Shown here in pieces: positions 25,473-34,697 of a stretch of DNA of 64,000 bases. Origin of the DNA: Pseudomonas fluorescens (lineage in GTDB: Bacteria > Pseudomonadota > Gammaproteobacteria > Pseudomonadales > Pseudomonadaceae); contig NZ_MOBX01000001.1 in the NCBI RefSeq assembly GCF_003732425.1, positions 87,402 through 151,401 on the forward strand. Reading direction: 5' to 3'. The notes under the pieces are model-generated. The model was not told the DNA's origin. It was given only the letters and a program-made list of their open reading frames with translations, and ran no database searches. The position numbers and the translations under genes are program-made. Within the stretch, counting starts at the first letter, position 1; each line of letters opens with the position of its first letter.

Positions 25473-26360
25473 ATGCTATGGAAAAAAGGCCGACGCAGTG
25501 ACAACGTCGTCGACGCCCGTGGTGATGATGCCGGCGGTGGCGGCGGCATGCGTTTTGGCGGCGGCAAAGGTCTGAGTCTGGGGGCGATTCTGCTGATCGT
25601 CGGCATCGGTTGGATCACCGGGCAGGATCCGCTGCAGATTCTCGGTCAGCTCGCCGGGCAATCCACACAACAATCGGCACCCACTTCGCAAACCCGCCAG
25701 GCGCCGCCGGCCAACGATGAACAGGCCGAATTCGTCCGCTCGATCCTTGGCGATACCGAGGACACCTGGGGCTCGATTTTCCAGCAGGCCGGCCGGCAAT
25801 ATAAGGACCCGACCCTGGTGCTGTTCAGCAATCGGGTCAATTCCGCCTGCGGTCTGGCGACCTCGGCCACCGGCCCGTTCTACTGCCCGGCCGACCAGAA
25901 GGTCTATCTAGACATGGCGTTTTTCCAGGAAATGTCACAGCGCTTCAAAGCCGCTGGCGACTTCGCCCAGGCCTACGTGATCGCTCACGAAGTCGGGCAC
26001 CATGTGCAGACGCTTCTCGGCGTCTCGGCGAAAATTCAGACAGCCCGTCAGCAAGGCCGGCAGATGGAAGGCGACGGCGGTTTGCTGGTACGTCAGGAAT
26101 TGCAGGCCGACTGCCTCGCCGGCGTTTGGGCCTACAACGCGCAGAAGCGTTTGAACTGGCTGGAACCGGGTGACATCGAAGAAGCCTTGAATGCGGCCAA
26201 CGCCATCGGTGATGATCGCCTGCAACAACAAGGTCAGGGCCGTGTGGTGCCGGACTCGTTTACCCACGGTACGTCGGCGCAAAGGGTGCGCTGGTTCAAA
26301 ACCGGATTCGCGCAAGGCCAGGTCGGCCAGTGCGACACCTTCGCGGCGAAAAACCTGTAA
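25473..26360 (+). CDS. Neutral zinc metallopeptidase, YpfJ family
   Basis: A 295-residue membrane-anchored protein. A Gly-rich N-terminus (DDAGGGGGMRFGGGKG) precedes one membrane span at about 36-52. The zinc motif HEVGHH lies at 172-177 (VIAHEVGHHVQTLLG), and the third ligand is probably the Glu in RQELQADCLAGVWA. Length and layout match the YpfJ/PF04228 family, whose substrates are poorly known. The ATG at 25473 follows a weak GAGGATT. The next gene starts right at its stop codon, so the two form an operon. Confidence 0.9.
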   Translation: MLWKKGRRSDNVVDARGDDAGGGGGMRFGGGKGLSLGAILLIVGIGWITGQDPLQILGQLAGQSTQQSAPTSQTRQAPPANDEQAEFVRSILGDTEDTWGSIFQQAGRQYKDPTLVLFSNRVNSACGLATSATGPFYCPADQKVYLDMAFFQEMSQRFKAAGDFAQAYVIAHEVGHHVQTLLGVSAKIQTARQQGRQMEGDGGLLVRQELQADCLAGVWAYNAQKRLNWLEPGDIEEALNAANAIGDDRLQQQGQGRVVPDSFTHGTSAQRVRWFKTGFAQGQVGQCDTFAAKNL

Positions 26361-27314
26361 ATGCATAAATGGCTTTTGGCGTTACTGATCGTTGGCAGCA
26401 CCGCGCACGCCGCCGGTGTCGATGCGGTCAGCCCCGGTCGTTTGCAATTCAAGGCCGGGGAAATGGCGGTAGGCATTGGTCCTGCGCCGGAGAAGATCGA
26501 GCGCGTGCTGATCGTCATTCATGGCCGTTTGCGCAACTCGGAAACCTATCGCAAAAGCGCCGAGAGCGCCGCCGAGCTGGCAGGACAAAGCGCCCACACG
26601 CTGGTGATCGCGCCGCAGTTCCTCAATCAAAGCGATGTCGCGCTGTACTCGTTGCCCACCACGTTGCTGCGCTGGCAAGGCAACGACTGGATGGGCGGCG
26701 GCTTATCCACAGGGCCGAACCCGTTGAGCTCCTATGCTGCGCTTGACGAGATCGTCGGACGGATCAGCGATCGCAAACAGTTTCCCGACGTCAAGCAGAT
26801 CGTGATCTTCGGGCACTCCGGCGGCGGCCAAGTGGTGCAGCGTTATGCCCTGCTCGCCAAGGAGCAGCCGGCACTGAAAGCCAACGGCATTCGTCTGCGC
26901 TATGTGGTCGCCAACCCGTCGTCGTACGCCTATTTCAATGAGCAACGGCCAGTGGCGTTCGATCACGCCAAGTGCGCGGGTTTCAATCGCTGGAAGTACG
27001 GTCTGTCAGACATGCCGGTGTATGCCGGTGGGCAAACGCCGTTGCAGCTTGAGAGCAGTTACATCAAACGCGAGGTGATTTATCTGCTTGGGCAGCAGGA
27101 CATCGATCCCAATCATCCGGCGCTGGACAAGCGTTGTGAAGCCGAGGCGCAAGGTGCGTATCGCCTCGAGCGTGGCAAGTTGTACTTCGGCTATTTGCTG
27201 CGCCGACATCCGGAAGGGGTGAATCAGCGACTGGTGGAAGTGCCCGGGGTCGGGCATAACGGCGATGGGATGCTGACCTCGCCGGAGGGGCAGAAGGCGT
27301 TGTTCGATCAGTAA
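26361..27314 (+). CDS. Exported alpha/beta-hydrolase-fold protein
   Basis: A 317-residue protein with an N-terminal signal peptide (WLLALLIVGSTAHA, cleavage near residue 17). The hydrolase fold is indicated by VLIVIHGRLRN near 53 (oxyanion strand) and the nucleophile elbow IFGHSGGGQVVQRY near 150. Asp and His candidates lie near the C-terminus, with GVGHNGDGML as the likely His motif. The substrate is unknown. Its ATG follows the ypfJ stop directly (TAAATG), so both are co-transcribed. A REP doublet lies downstream. Confidence 0.8.
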   Translation: MHKWLLALLIVGSTAHAAGVDAVSPGRLQFKAGEMAVGIGPAPEKIERVLIVIHGRLRNSETYRKSAESAAELAGQSAHTLVIAPQFLNQSDVALYSLPTTLLRWQGNDWMGGGLSTGPNPLSSYAALDEIVGRISDRKQFPDVKQIVIFGHSGGGQVVQRYALLAKEQPALKANGIRLRYVVANPSSYAYFNEQRPVAFDHAKCAGFNRWKYGLSDMPVYAGGQTPLQLESSYIKREVIYLLGQQDIDPNHPALDKRCEAEAQGAYRLERGKLYFGYLLRRHPEGVNQRLVEVPGVGHNGDGMLTSPEGQKALFDQ

Positions 27315-27335
27315 GTTGTGCGGTGGATGATCTGG

Positions 27336-27437
27336 CCTCTTCGCGAGCAGGCTCGCTCCCACATTGGATTGATGCATTACACAAAATCTCTGTGCACCGA
27401 ATATCTAATGTGGGAGCGAGCCTGCCCGCGAAGGCGT
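27336..27437. repeat. REP doublet, family A, reversed order
   Basis: The arms point outward compared with the other copies: TTCGCGAGCAGGCTCGCTCC at 27340 and GTGGGAGCGAGCCTGCCCGC at 27410. It separates the convergent hydrolase and HAD genes. Confidence 0.88.
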
Positions 27438-27457
27438 CCCTTCTGACAACATAAATC

Positions 27458-28051
27458 TCAGGCCAGCAGCATCCGCCGCAACTCGACACAATCCTTCGCA
27501 TGCCAATCGGTCAACTCAGGCCACGGGTTTTCCGGCAAATTCACCAACACCGTCCGCGCCCCTGCCGCTCGCCCGCAATCCAGATCAAAACGGTAATCAC
27601 CGACCATCACCATATCGCTGGCCGGCACAGCCCAGGCCTCTGCCAACTTCAACAGTCCACCCGGATGCGGCTTCGGCGGCGCTTCATCGCGGCCCAACAC
27701 ATCGTCCACCGCAAAGCAGTCGGCGAGGCCAATTGCTTGCAGCGTCACGTGTGCCAGTTCCCGCGCATTGCGGGTCAGAATGCCGAGGCGATAACCGCGT
27801 GCGTGCAGGTCACGCACCAGCTCCACCGCCCCGGTGGCCGGGGTCGAACCCAGCGCCAGATCCCTTTCGTGTTCCAGCAGCCAGGCGTGTTTCGCCGCCG
27901 CCTCGTCCGCCGGCAATGCCGCGAGATGAGTGAGGATGTCGTCCTCCGGCGGAATCGCCAGCGCCACGCGAATCGCCGCAAAATCATGCACGGCGACGGT
28001 CAGCGTGCCGTCCATGTCGAACACCCAGTGCTTCACCTCTTGCAGGCTCAT
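27458..28051 (-). CDS. HAD-family phosphatase (phosphoglycolate phosphatase-like)
   Basis: A 197-residue haloacid dehalogenase-type hydrolase. Motif I is VFDMDGTLT near residue 9, motif II is LGILTRNARE near 100, motif III lies in PPKPHPGGLL, and motif IV is MVGDYRFDLDCGRAAG. A helical cap lies between motifs I and II. It should remove phosphate from a small metabolite; the substrate is not known. The ATG at 28051 overlaps the tesB stop as ATGA, so tesB and this gene are coupled. Longer upstream frames are not conserved. Confidence 0.88.
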   Translation of the reverse strand: MSLQEVKHWVFDMDGTLTVAVHDFAAIRVALAIPPEDDILTHLAALPADEAAAKHAWLLEHERDLALGSTPATGAVELVRDLHARGYRLGILTRNARELAHVTLQAIGLADCFAVDDVLGRDEAPPKPHPGGLLKLAEAWAVPASDMVMVGDYRFDLDCGRAAGARTVLVNLPENPWPELTDWHAKDCVELRRMLLA

Positions 28052-28917
28052 GCCCAATCCTTGCGATGGCGGATCAGGCCTTCCTGCGTCACCGAAGCAA
28101 CCAGTTGCCCGGCGCGGTTGTACACGCTGCCACGGGAGAAACCGCGCGAATTGCCGGCCCACGGACTGTCCATCGCATAGAGCAACCAGTCGTCGGCACG
28201 CAGATCGTTGTGGAACCACAGCGCGTGATCGAGGCTGGCGACCTGCATGTCTTTCTGCCAGACCGATTTGCCGTGAGGCAGCATCGAGGTGGTCAGCAGA
28301 CCGAAGTCCGAGGCATACGCCAGCAAGTATTTGTGCAGCGCCGGAATGTCGGCCAGTGCGCCATCGGCACGGAACCACACATATTTGATCGGATCGGCCG
28401 GGTGCGGGTTGTACGGGTCTTTTTCGGTGACCGGGCGCACTTCGATCGGTTTCGGGCACAGCAGTTTTTCACGCATGTGCTCGGGAATCAGGTGCGCGCG
28501 TTGCTGGGTCAACTCCAGCTCCGACGGCAGGTTTTCCGGACCGACCACGACCGGCATCTGGCTCTGGTGCTCGAAGCCTGCCTCGTCGTATTGAAACGAA
28601 GCGCTGCAGGTGAAAATCGGATGGCCCTTCTGGATCGCCGTGACGCGGCGAGTGCTGAAGCTGCCGCCATCGCGCACGCGATCGACCGAGTAGACCACCG
28701 GCAACTTGGCATCGCCCGGACGCAGGAAATAGCCGTGCATCGAATGCACATGACGCGCTTCTTCAACGGTCTGACTGGCTGCCGACAGCGACTGGCCGAG
28801 CACCTGGCCACCGAACAACTGACGGAAACCGAGATCCTGGCTACGGCCACGGAACAGGTTTTCTTCGATCGGTTCCAGGGTCAGCAGGTCGACCAGATCT
28901 TCCAACACTTGGCTCAT
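28048..28917 (-). CDS. tesB: Acyl-CoA thioesterase II
   Basis: A 289-residue double hot-dog enzyme that hydrolyses medium- and long-chain acyl-CoA. N-terminal FRGRSQDLGFRQLFGGQVLG and HGYFLRPGDAKLPVVY are typical TesB blocks. The catalytic Asp, Thr/Ser and Gln are found in ASLDHALWFH, the RGSVYNRAG region and VTQEGLIRHR. Length matches E. coli TesB (286). It shares an operon with the downstream HAD gene by an overlapping stop/start. Physiological substrate in this organism is uncertain. Confidence 0.94.
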   Translation of the reverse strand: MSQVLEDLVDLLTLEPIEENLFRGRSQDLGFRQLFGGQVLGQSLSAASQTVEEARHVHSMHGYFLRPGDAKLPVVYSVDRVRDGGSFSTRRVTAIQKGHPIFTCSASFQYDEAGFEHQSQMPVVVGPENLPSELELTQQRAHLIPEHMREKLLCPKPIEVRPVTEKDPYNPHPADPIKYVWFRADGALADIPALHKYLLAYASDFGLLTTSMLPHGKSVWQKDMQVASLDHALWFHNDLRADDWLLYAMDSPWAGNSRGFSRGSVYNRAGQLVASVTQEGLIRHRKDWA

Positions 28918-29026
28918 TCAGACTCTCCTCACACAAAGCTATGCCGCGCAGTCTTGGCTGCGGCGGCCGATTCAGATTCTGGCGCGGGCCAATGATATGG
29001 CGGCCATTGTAAACGTCCGTGTCGGC

Positions 29027-29596
29027 TTATCCATGCAAGGTTTGCAGCCATTGTTCCCGAGTAATGCGGTACAGCACATGCCTGCGCAACGGATGATCGA
29101 CGGCCAGTTTCGGGTGATCGAAATCATCTTCCGGGGCGTGATGCATGCCGATCGCCTGCATGACTTTCTCCGAGGGCAGATTGGATTGCGCGGTAAAGGA
29201 GACGATTTCCTTCAACGCCAATCGATCAAAGCCGCAGCGCAGAGCGGTCCACGCGGCCTCGCTGGCGTAACCCAGGCCCCAATGCTCCTTGGCCAGGCGC
29301 CAGCCGATTTCCACTGCCGGGGTGAACAGTGCATCGAAACCGACCACGCCGAGCCCGGTGAAACCGATGAATTCACCGCTGTCCTTGCGCTCCAGCGCCC
29401 ACAGGCCAAAACCGTGCTCGGCAAAATGCCCGCGCACGCGGCCGATCATCGACGCGCTTTCCAGGCGGCTCAATGGTGCCGGAAAATAGCGCATCACTTG
29501 AGGATCGGCGCACATCGCGGCAAATGCCGGCAAATCCTCGTCTTGCCACTGACGCATCAGCAAGCGCGCGCTTTCAAGTTCCAGTATCGGCTCCAT
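29027..29596 (-). CDS. GNAT-family N-acetyltransferase (RimJ/RimL-like)
   Basis: A 189-residue acetyl-CoA-dependent acetyltransferase. The start LELESARLLMRQWQDEDLPA and the body VEIGWRLAKEHWGLGYASEA carry the acetyl-CoA-binding region (in place of the R/Q-x-x-G-x-G/A loop), followed by IVSFTAQSNLPSEKVMQAIG. This is the acetyltransf_3 pattern seen in RimJ/RimL and in many unassigned enzymes. The target is unknown. Two ATG codons overlap the start; I chose 29596, 6 nt from GGAGGG. It is divergent from the deacetylase-like gene, 82 bp apart. Confidence 0.85.
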   Translation of the reverse strand: MEPILELESARLLMRQWQDEDLPAFAAMCADPQVMRYFPAPLSRLESASMIGRVRGHFAEHGFGLWALERKDSGEFIGFTGLGVVGFDALFTPAVEIGWRLAKEHWGLGYASEAAWTALRCGFDRLALKEIVSFTAQSNLPSEKVMQAIGMHHAPEDDFDHPKLAVDHPLRRHVLYRITREQWLQTLHG

Positions 29597-29678
29597 CATG
29601 CCCCTCCGTTTCCATGCCGCAAGTCTACATCGCTGGTAGGATCCTTCACTCTTTCCTACGTTCCTACATGAAACCGCC

Positions 29679-30599
29679 ATGCCACTGCCGCTGATCTACC
29701 ACGAAGACTACAGCCCCGAGTTTCCGGCGGATCACCGCTTCCCGATGGACAAGTTTCGCCTGCTGCGCGATCACCTGATCGACAGCGGTTTGACCCGCGA
29801 CGCTGATCTGCTGCGCCCGGAGATCTGCCCCAACGATATCCTCGCCCTCGCCCATGACCGTGCGTATATCGAACGCTACATGAGCGGCGAGTTGTCCCGC
29901 GAAGACCAGCGGCGCCTTGGCCTGCCGTGGAACGAAGCGCTGGCGCGGCGTACGGTGCGGGCGGTCGGCGGCTCGATTCTGGCGGCGGAAAAAGCTCTGG
30001 AACACGGTCTGGCCTGCCACTTGGCCGGCGGCACCCACCATGCGCACTACGACTATCCGGCGGGGTTCTGCATCTTCAATGACCTGGCGATCATCAGCCA
30101 TTACCTGCTGCAAAGCGGCCGAGTGAATCGCATGCTGATCTTCGATTGCGATGTGCATCAGGGCGACGGCACCGCGCGAATCCTGCATGACACGCCGGAG
30201 GCGATTACCGTTTCCCTGCACTGCGAGAAGAATTTTCCTGCACGCAAGGCGGAAAGCGACTGGGACATCCCACTGCCCAAAGGCATGGGCGACGCTGATT
30301 ACCTGAAAGTGGTCGACGACACGCTCAACTATTTGCTGCCGCTGTATCAACCGGATCTGGTGCTGTATGACGCTGGCGTCGATGTGCACAAGGACGATGC
30401 CCTCGGTTATCTGCAGTTGACCGACGCAGGCGTCGCCGCCCGCGATGAAAGCGTGATGCGCCATTGTCTGGGCCGCGACATTCCGGTGATGGGTGTGATT
30501 GGCGGCGGTTACAGCAAGGATCGCCACGCCCTCGCCCGCCGCCACGGCATCCTTCATCACAGCGCGCAACGGGTCTGGCAGTCACACGGTTGTCATTGA
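29679..30599 (+). CDS. Histone deacetylase-family (AcuC/acetylpolyamine-type) amidohydrolase
   Basis: A 306-residue arginase/deacetylase-fold enzyme. Zinc and catalytic motifs are visible: GGTHHAHYDY (paired His), FCIFNDLA, IFDCDVHQGDGTA (Asp and His ligands), LYDAGVDVHKDD and the late GGGYSKDRHALA. Such bacterial proteins remove acetyl groups from small amines or lysines; which one is unknown. It starts at the ATG at 29679 with the family opening MPLPLIYHEDYSPEFP. It stands alone and is followed by a REP doublet. Confidence 0.9.
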   Translation: MPLPLIYHEDYSPEFPADHRFPMDKFRLLRDHLIDSGLTRDADLLRPEICPNDILALAHDRAYIERYMSGELSREDQRRLGLPWNEALARRTVRAVGGSILAAEKALEHGLACHLAGGTHHAHYDYPAGFCIFNDLAIISHYLLQSGRVNRMLIFDCDVHQGDGTARILHDTPEAITVSLHCEKNFPARKAESDWDIPLPKGMGDADYLKVVDDTLNYLLPLYQPDLVLYDAGVDVHKDDALGYLQLTDAGVAARDESVMRHCLGRDIPVMGVIGGGYSKDRHALARRHGILHHSAQRVWQSHGCH

Positions 30600-30735
30600 G
30601 TTGTGCTGCGTTACCCACAATCGCTGTGGAACGGCCTGTGGATAACCTGAGTGAAAGGGACTACAGGCCATACCAATTGCGGCCCACAGAGCACTGGCTA
30701 TTTTTTAACCAGACACTGAATCCAGCAAAATCCTA

Positions 30736-30826
30736 CTGTGGGAGCGAGCCTGCTCGCGAAGGCGTCGGTACACACAACATTTCACTGACTGACCCACCGC
30801 TTTCGCGAGCAGGCTCGCTCCCACAA
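30736..30826. repeat. REP doublet, family A
   Basis: Inverted arms GTGGGAGCGAGCCTGCTCGC and GCGAGCAGGCTCGCTCCCAC, about 45 bp apart. It fills much of the 293-bp gap before the flavoprotein gene. Confidence 0.9.
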
Positions 30827-30892
30827 GGATCTCCCACATTGGTTTGCGCTGTTAGAATGCGCGCCTTATCCCGCCATACCGCAGCGCACGCC

Positions 30893-32128
30893 ATGACCCA
30901 GACTTCCGCCTCCTCCCCCGCTCACGTCGCCATCATCGGCGGTGGCCCCGCCGGCCTGATGGCCGCCGAAGTGCTGAGCCAGGCCGGAATCCGCGTCGAT
31001 CTCTACGACGGCATGCCCTCGGTGGGCCGCAAGTTCCTGCTCGCTGGCGTCGGCGGCATGAACATCACCCACTCTGAAGCCTACCCGGCGTTCCTCTCGC
31101 GCTATGCCGAACGCGCACCGCAGATCGCACCGTTGCTGCGCGGCTTCGACGCCGATGCGTTGTGCCAATGGATTCATGATCTGGGCATCGAAACCTTCAT
31201 CGGCAGCTCCGGCCGCGTGTTTCCCACCGACATGAAAGCCGCGCCACTTTTGCGCGCCTGGCTCAAACGCCTGCGCGACAGTGGCGTAGTTATCCACACC
31301 CGCCATCGCTGGCTCGGTTGGGATGAACACGGCGCGCTGCGCATCGACAGCCCCGATGGCGAAATCACCGTAAAACCCGCCGCCACCCTGCTCGCCCTCG
31401 GCGGCGGCAGCTGGGCGCGCCTCGGCTCCGACGGCGCGTGGATGCTGGCGCTGGAGCAACGCGGTGTAGGACTAGCGCCTTTGCAACCGAGCAATTGCGG
31501 CTTCGAGGTGCAGGCCTGGAGCGATTTGATGGTGAGTAAATTCGCCGGCGCGCCGCTGAAAAATATCGCCATCGGCTTGAACGACGATGTGCCGCGCTTG
31601 GGCGAATGCGTGATCACCGCGACCGGCATTGAAGGCAGTCTGATTTATGCGCTGTCGGCGCCGATTCGTGAGGCGATCAATCAGTCTGGCGCGGCGGTGA
31701 TTCACATCGATCTGCTGCCCGGCCGACCTGTGGATAAAGTGCAGGCAGCGTTAAGCAAGCCACGCGGTTCGCGCTCGATGGCCAAGCATCTGCACAGTCA
31801 GGTGGGGATTGATGGGGTGAAAGCGGCGTTGTTGCGTGAGTTGACTGATGCGGCGACCTTCGCCGATCCCGCGCTGTTAGCTCGGGCGATCAAGGCGTTG
31901 CCGCTGACATTGATCAAAACCCGCCCGCTGGACGAAGCAATCAGCAGTGCCGGGGGCGTGACGTTCGAGGCGATGGACGAGCGGCTGATGCTCAAGGCCT
32001 TGCCGGGGGTGTTCTGCGCAGGTGAGATGCTCGATTGGGAAGCGCCGACGGGCGGCTATTTGCTGACGGGGTGTTTTGCCAGTGGGCGGGCGGCGGGGTT
32101 GGGTATTGTGCAATGGCTAAAAATCTAA
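30893..32128 (+). CDS. TIGR03862-type flavoprotein (HI0933/BaiN-like NAD(P)/FAD oxidoreductase)
   Basis: A 411-residue FAD protein with the N-terminal loop VAIIGGGPAGLMAAEVLSQA near residue 11 and the second block GRKFLLAGVGGMNITHSE near 48. The C-terminal FAD motif is GVFCAGEMLDWEAPTGGYLL, which is the HI0933-family hallmark. Function is not established for this family; some relatives act on bile acids or hydrolyse flavin-linked substrates. The ATG at 30893 opens the conserved region; upstream in-frame residues cross the REP repeat and are rejected. It ends just before the 32130 repeat. Confidence 0.85.
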   Translation: MTQTSASSPAHVAIIGGGPAGLMAAEVLSQAGIRVDLYDGMPSVGRKFLLAGVGGMNITHSEAYPAFLSRYAERAPQIAPLLRGFDADALCQWIHDLGIETFIGSSGRVFPTDMKAAPLLRAWLKRLRDSGVVIHTRHRWLGWDEHGALRIDSPDGEITVKPAATLLALGGGSWARLGSDGAWMLALEQRGVGLAPLQPSNCGFEVQAWSDLMVSKFAGAPLKNIAIGLNDDVPRLGECVITATGIEGSLIYALSAPIREAINQSGAAVIHIDLLPGRPVDKVQAALSKPRGSRSMAKHLHSQVGIDGVKAALLRELTDAATFADPALLARAIKALPLTLIKTRPLDEAISSAGGVTFEAMDERLMLKALPGVFCAGEMLDWEAPTGGYLLTGCFASGRAAGLGIVQWLKI

Positions 32129-32129
32129 A

Positions 32130-32348
32130 CCCTCACCCCTGCCCTCTCCCAGACGGAGAGGGAGCCGACCGAGGTGTCCGGCGCCATACATCGACCTGAA
32201 ACACCAAGTCGATTATGGATTCGGTCAGCCGGCCGAGGTAACTGGCAAAGGCCCTGTCGATTATGGATTCACAGCCACAGACTCAGGTCGGCGTACTTCA
32301 CAAGCATCCCCCAATCAGTCTCCTCTCCCTCGGGGAGAGGGTGAGGGG
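32130..32348. repeat. CCCTCACCC / CTCTCCC interspersed palindrome with internal direct repeats
   Basis: Terminal sequences CCCTCACCCC (32130) and GGGTGAGGGG (32339-32348) are inverted. Each end has its own hairpin: CCCTCTCC / GGAGAGGG at 32142-32162 and CCTCTCCC / GGGAGAGG at 32322-32340. The middle holds a perfect 15-bp direct repeat, GTCGATTATGGATTC, at 32208-32222 and 32256-32270. Confidence 0.8.
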
Positions 32349-32357
32349 CTTTTGACC

Positions 32358-33695
32358 TTAAGGCTTGCGCTTGCGCGGTCCAGTGTTGAACACCGGCACT
32401 TTACGTACAGGTTTGATCGATGGCTCCGGCGCCTGCGTCTCGCCGCTGTCGACCCACTTGCCCAGATTGCGCTTGCCGCCACCACCTGAAGCTTTCGGCT
32501 TCTTCGGTTTCTTCGGCTTTTTGATCACCTGACCGCTGGCATCGGTGTCCGGCACGCGGTGTTCAGGTTCGAAGTCCGGCTCGTTCTGACGCTTCAACGT
32601 CTGGCGAGTCAGCATTTCAATCGCTGACAACATATTCACTTCATCCGCGCACACCAACGAGATTGCCTCACCCGTCGCGCCCGCACGACCCGTGCGGCCG
32701 ATCCGGTGAATGTAGTCCTCAGCCACAATCGGCAAGTCGAAGTTGATCACCAGCGGCAGATCTTCGATATCCAGACCACGGGCAGCCACGTCGGTGGCCA
32801 CCAGAATTTGCACTTCACTGAGTTTGAACCGATCCAGCGCACGCTGACGGGTCGCCTGTGGTTTATCGCCGTGGATACCGTCGGCATTCACACCCAGGCC
32901 CTGGAGTTTTTCCACCAGTGCATCGACACCGTTACGGGTCTTGGCGAACACCAGCACCTGCTTCCACTTGTTCTTGCGCATCAGGTGCACGAACAGTTCG
33001 GCCTTGCGCTTCTTGTCCACCGTGACGATCCACTGCTTGACGGTGTTGGCGGCGACGTTGCGCGGACTGACTTCAACAGTCAGCGGATCGTTGAGCATTT
33101 GCCCGGCCAGCAGGCGGATGTCGTCGGAGAAGGTCGCGGAGAACAGCAGGGTCTGGCGCTTTTTAGGCAGCATGCGGTAAATGTTCGCCAGTTCTTCGGA
33201 GAAGCCCAGGTCGAGCATACGGTCGGCTTCATCCAGCACCAGCGTTTGCAGTTGATCGAGTTTCAGCGCGTTCTGGCGGAACAGGTCGATCAGGCGACCT
33301 GGCGTGGCGACAAGCACATCGACGCCGCCGCGCAGCTTCATCATTTGTGGGTTGATGCTGACGCCGCCGTACACCGCATAAGTGCGCAGCGGCAGGTTTT
33401 CGGCGTACTGGAGCACAGACTCATGAACCTGCTCGGCCAGCTCGCGGGTCGGCACCAGAATCAACGCTCGCGCCGAGTTGGCAGCGACTTTCGGCCCTTC
33501 CATGCTCAGCAACTGCAACAGAGGCAAGGCGAAACCGGCGGTTTTGCCGGTGCCAGTTTGGGCGGCGGCCATCAGGTCGCGACCGGCCAGAACGGCCGGG
33601 ATGGCTTGCGCCTGCACCGGCGTCGGGGTCTGGTAGCCGAGCGTCTCGAGAGAGCGCAGCAAGGGTTCGATCAGGCCAAGGGAGGCGAAAGTCAT
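32358..33695 (-). CDS. rhlE: DEAD-box RNA helicase RhlE
   Basis: A 445-residue ATP-dependent RNA helicase. All core motifs are present: Q motif (QTPTPVQAQAIP), motif I AAQTGTGKTAGF, Ib TPGRLI, motif II VLDEADRMLDLG, motif III FSATF, and motif VI HRIGRTGRAG. The Lys- and Pro-rich C-terminal tail (VIKKPKKPKKPKASGGGGK) is typical of RhlE and probably binds RNA. It likely helps ribosome assembly and RNA turnover, especially in the cold. The ATG at 33695 opens MTFASLGL as in RhlE homologues. Confidence 0.94.
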   Translation of the reverse strand: MTFASLGLIEPLLRSLETLGYQTPTPVQAQAIPAVLAGRDLMAAAQTGTGKTAGFALPLLQLLSMEGPKVAANSARALILVPTRELAEQVHESVLQYAENLPLRTYAVYGGVSINPQMMKLRGGVDVLVATPGRLIDLFRQNALKLDQLQTLVLDEADRMLDLGFSEELANIYRMLPKKRQTLLFSATFSDDIRLLAGQMLNDPLTVEVSPRNVAANTVKQWIVTVDKKRKAELFVHLMRKNKWKQVLVFAKTRNGVDALVEKLQGLGVNADGIHGDKPQATRQRALDRFKLSEVQILVATDVAARGLDIEDLPLVINFDLPIVAEDYIHRIGRTGRAGATGEAISLVCADEVNMLSAIEMLTRQTLKRQNEPDFEPEHRVPDTDASGQVIKKPKKPKKPKASGGGGKRNLGKWVDSGETQAPEPSIKPVRKVPVFNTGPRKRKP

Positions 33696-33761
33696 GGGAG
33701 TACCGTAGGAAAAATTCAGCGCAGTTGTGCGACACGAGTGTGCAATGCCGCGCAGTTTACC

Positions 33762-34697
33762 CTAATTCGCGCGCTGTTCCGCTGGAACGGCTGGCGGCGC
33801 TACGACTGGCGGTTGTGCTGGCCGGCGCCACTGCGGCAGGCCAATCAGCACCACGGCGCTGATGATCACCAGCATCGCCAAGGCTTCTTCGATACCGATG
33901 GTCTCGCCGACAAACACAATCCCCAGCAACACCGCGACCGCCGGGTTGACGTAGGCATAACTGGTCGCCGCCGCCGGACGCACGTGTTTGAGCAGGTACA
34001 TGTAGGAGTTGAAGGCGATGATCGAGCCAAAGAAGATCAGATACGCCAGCGCCAGCCAGCCTTCAATCGGCGGCACGGCTTGCAGGTGTTCACCACTCGC
34101 GGCGCTACCGATCAGCAGCACCACACCGCCGACCAGCATCTCCACCGCACTGGCCATCGCGCCTTGGGGCAACGGCAGATGTTTGCTCCACACCGAGCCG
34201 AACGCCCAGGTCGCCGCCGCAAAAATCAGCAACGCCGCGCCCATCGGACTCGATTGCAGGTTGGAGCCCATGTTGAGCATGGCAATGCCGATAATCCCCA
34301 ACGCCACCCCGGCCCACTCCAGCCGAGTGTTACGCGCGCCCCAGAAATAGCCGCAGAGCAAAGTGAACAACGGCACCGTCGCCACCGCCAACGCTGCAAC
34401 ACCGGAAGCCACCCCCGTGTGCTCGGCCACGCTCACCGCGCCGTTACCGAAACTTAGCAGCAAAATGCCGATGATCCCCGCCGCTTTCCACTGCGCCCAG
34501 GTCGGCGCCGGTGCCCCGCGCCAGCGCAGGAAGGCGTACATCAACGTGCCGGCGATCACGAAGCGCACCCCGCCGAGCATCAGCGGCGGCCAGTACTCGA
34601 CACCGATGCGGATCACCAGATAGGTCGATCCCCAAATCACATACAGCGCGAAAAACGCGGCGATCAACGGCAAGGAAAAACGGCGCAAGGCAGGCAT
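33762..34697 (-). CDS. EamA-family (DMT) transporter, YedA-like
   Basis: A 311-residue inner-membrane exporter with two EamA repeats and about ten spans. The N-terminus FFALYVIWGSTYLVIRIG and LRWRGAPAPTWAQWK are typical of the YedA group. Repeat two contains LIFFGSIIAFNSYMYLLKHV and the C-terminal GETIGIEEALAM. Substrate is unknown; relatives export amino acids and drugs. I chose the ATG at 34697; an upstream frame is not conserved. Divergent from the Lrp gene, 163 bp apart, so the Lrp protein may control it. Confidence 0.88.
   Translation of the reverse strand: MPALRRFSLPLIAAFFALYVIWGSTYLVIRIGVEYWPPLMLGGVRFVIAGTLMYAFLRWRGAPAPTWAQWKAAGIIGILLLSFGNGAVSVAEHTGVASGVAALAVATVPLFTLLCGYFWGARNTRLEWAGVALGIIGIAMLNMGSNLQSSPMGAALLIFAAATWAFGSVWSKHLPLPQGAMASAVEMLVGGVVLLIGSAASGEHLQAVPPIEGWLALAYLIFFGSIIAFNSYMYLLKHVRPAAATSYAYVNPAVAVLLGIVFVGETIGIEEALAMLVIISAVVLIGLPQWRRPAQPPVVAPPAVPAEQRAN

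Noticed and set aside
32706..34457. 583-codon plus-strand frame opposite rhlE and the DMT gene
   Set aside because: Spans two well-recognised genes on the other strand and has shadow-type composition.
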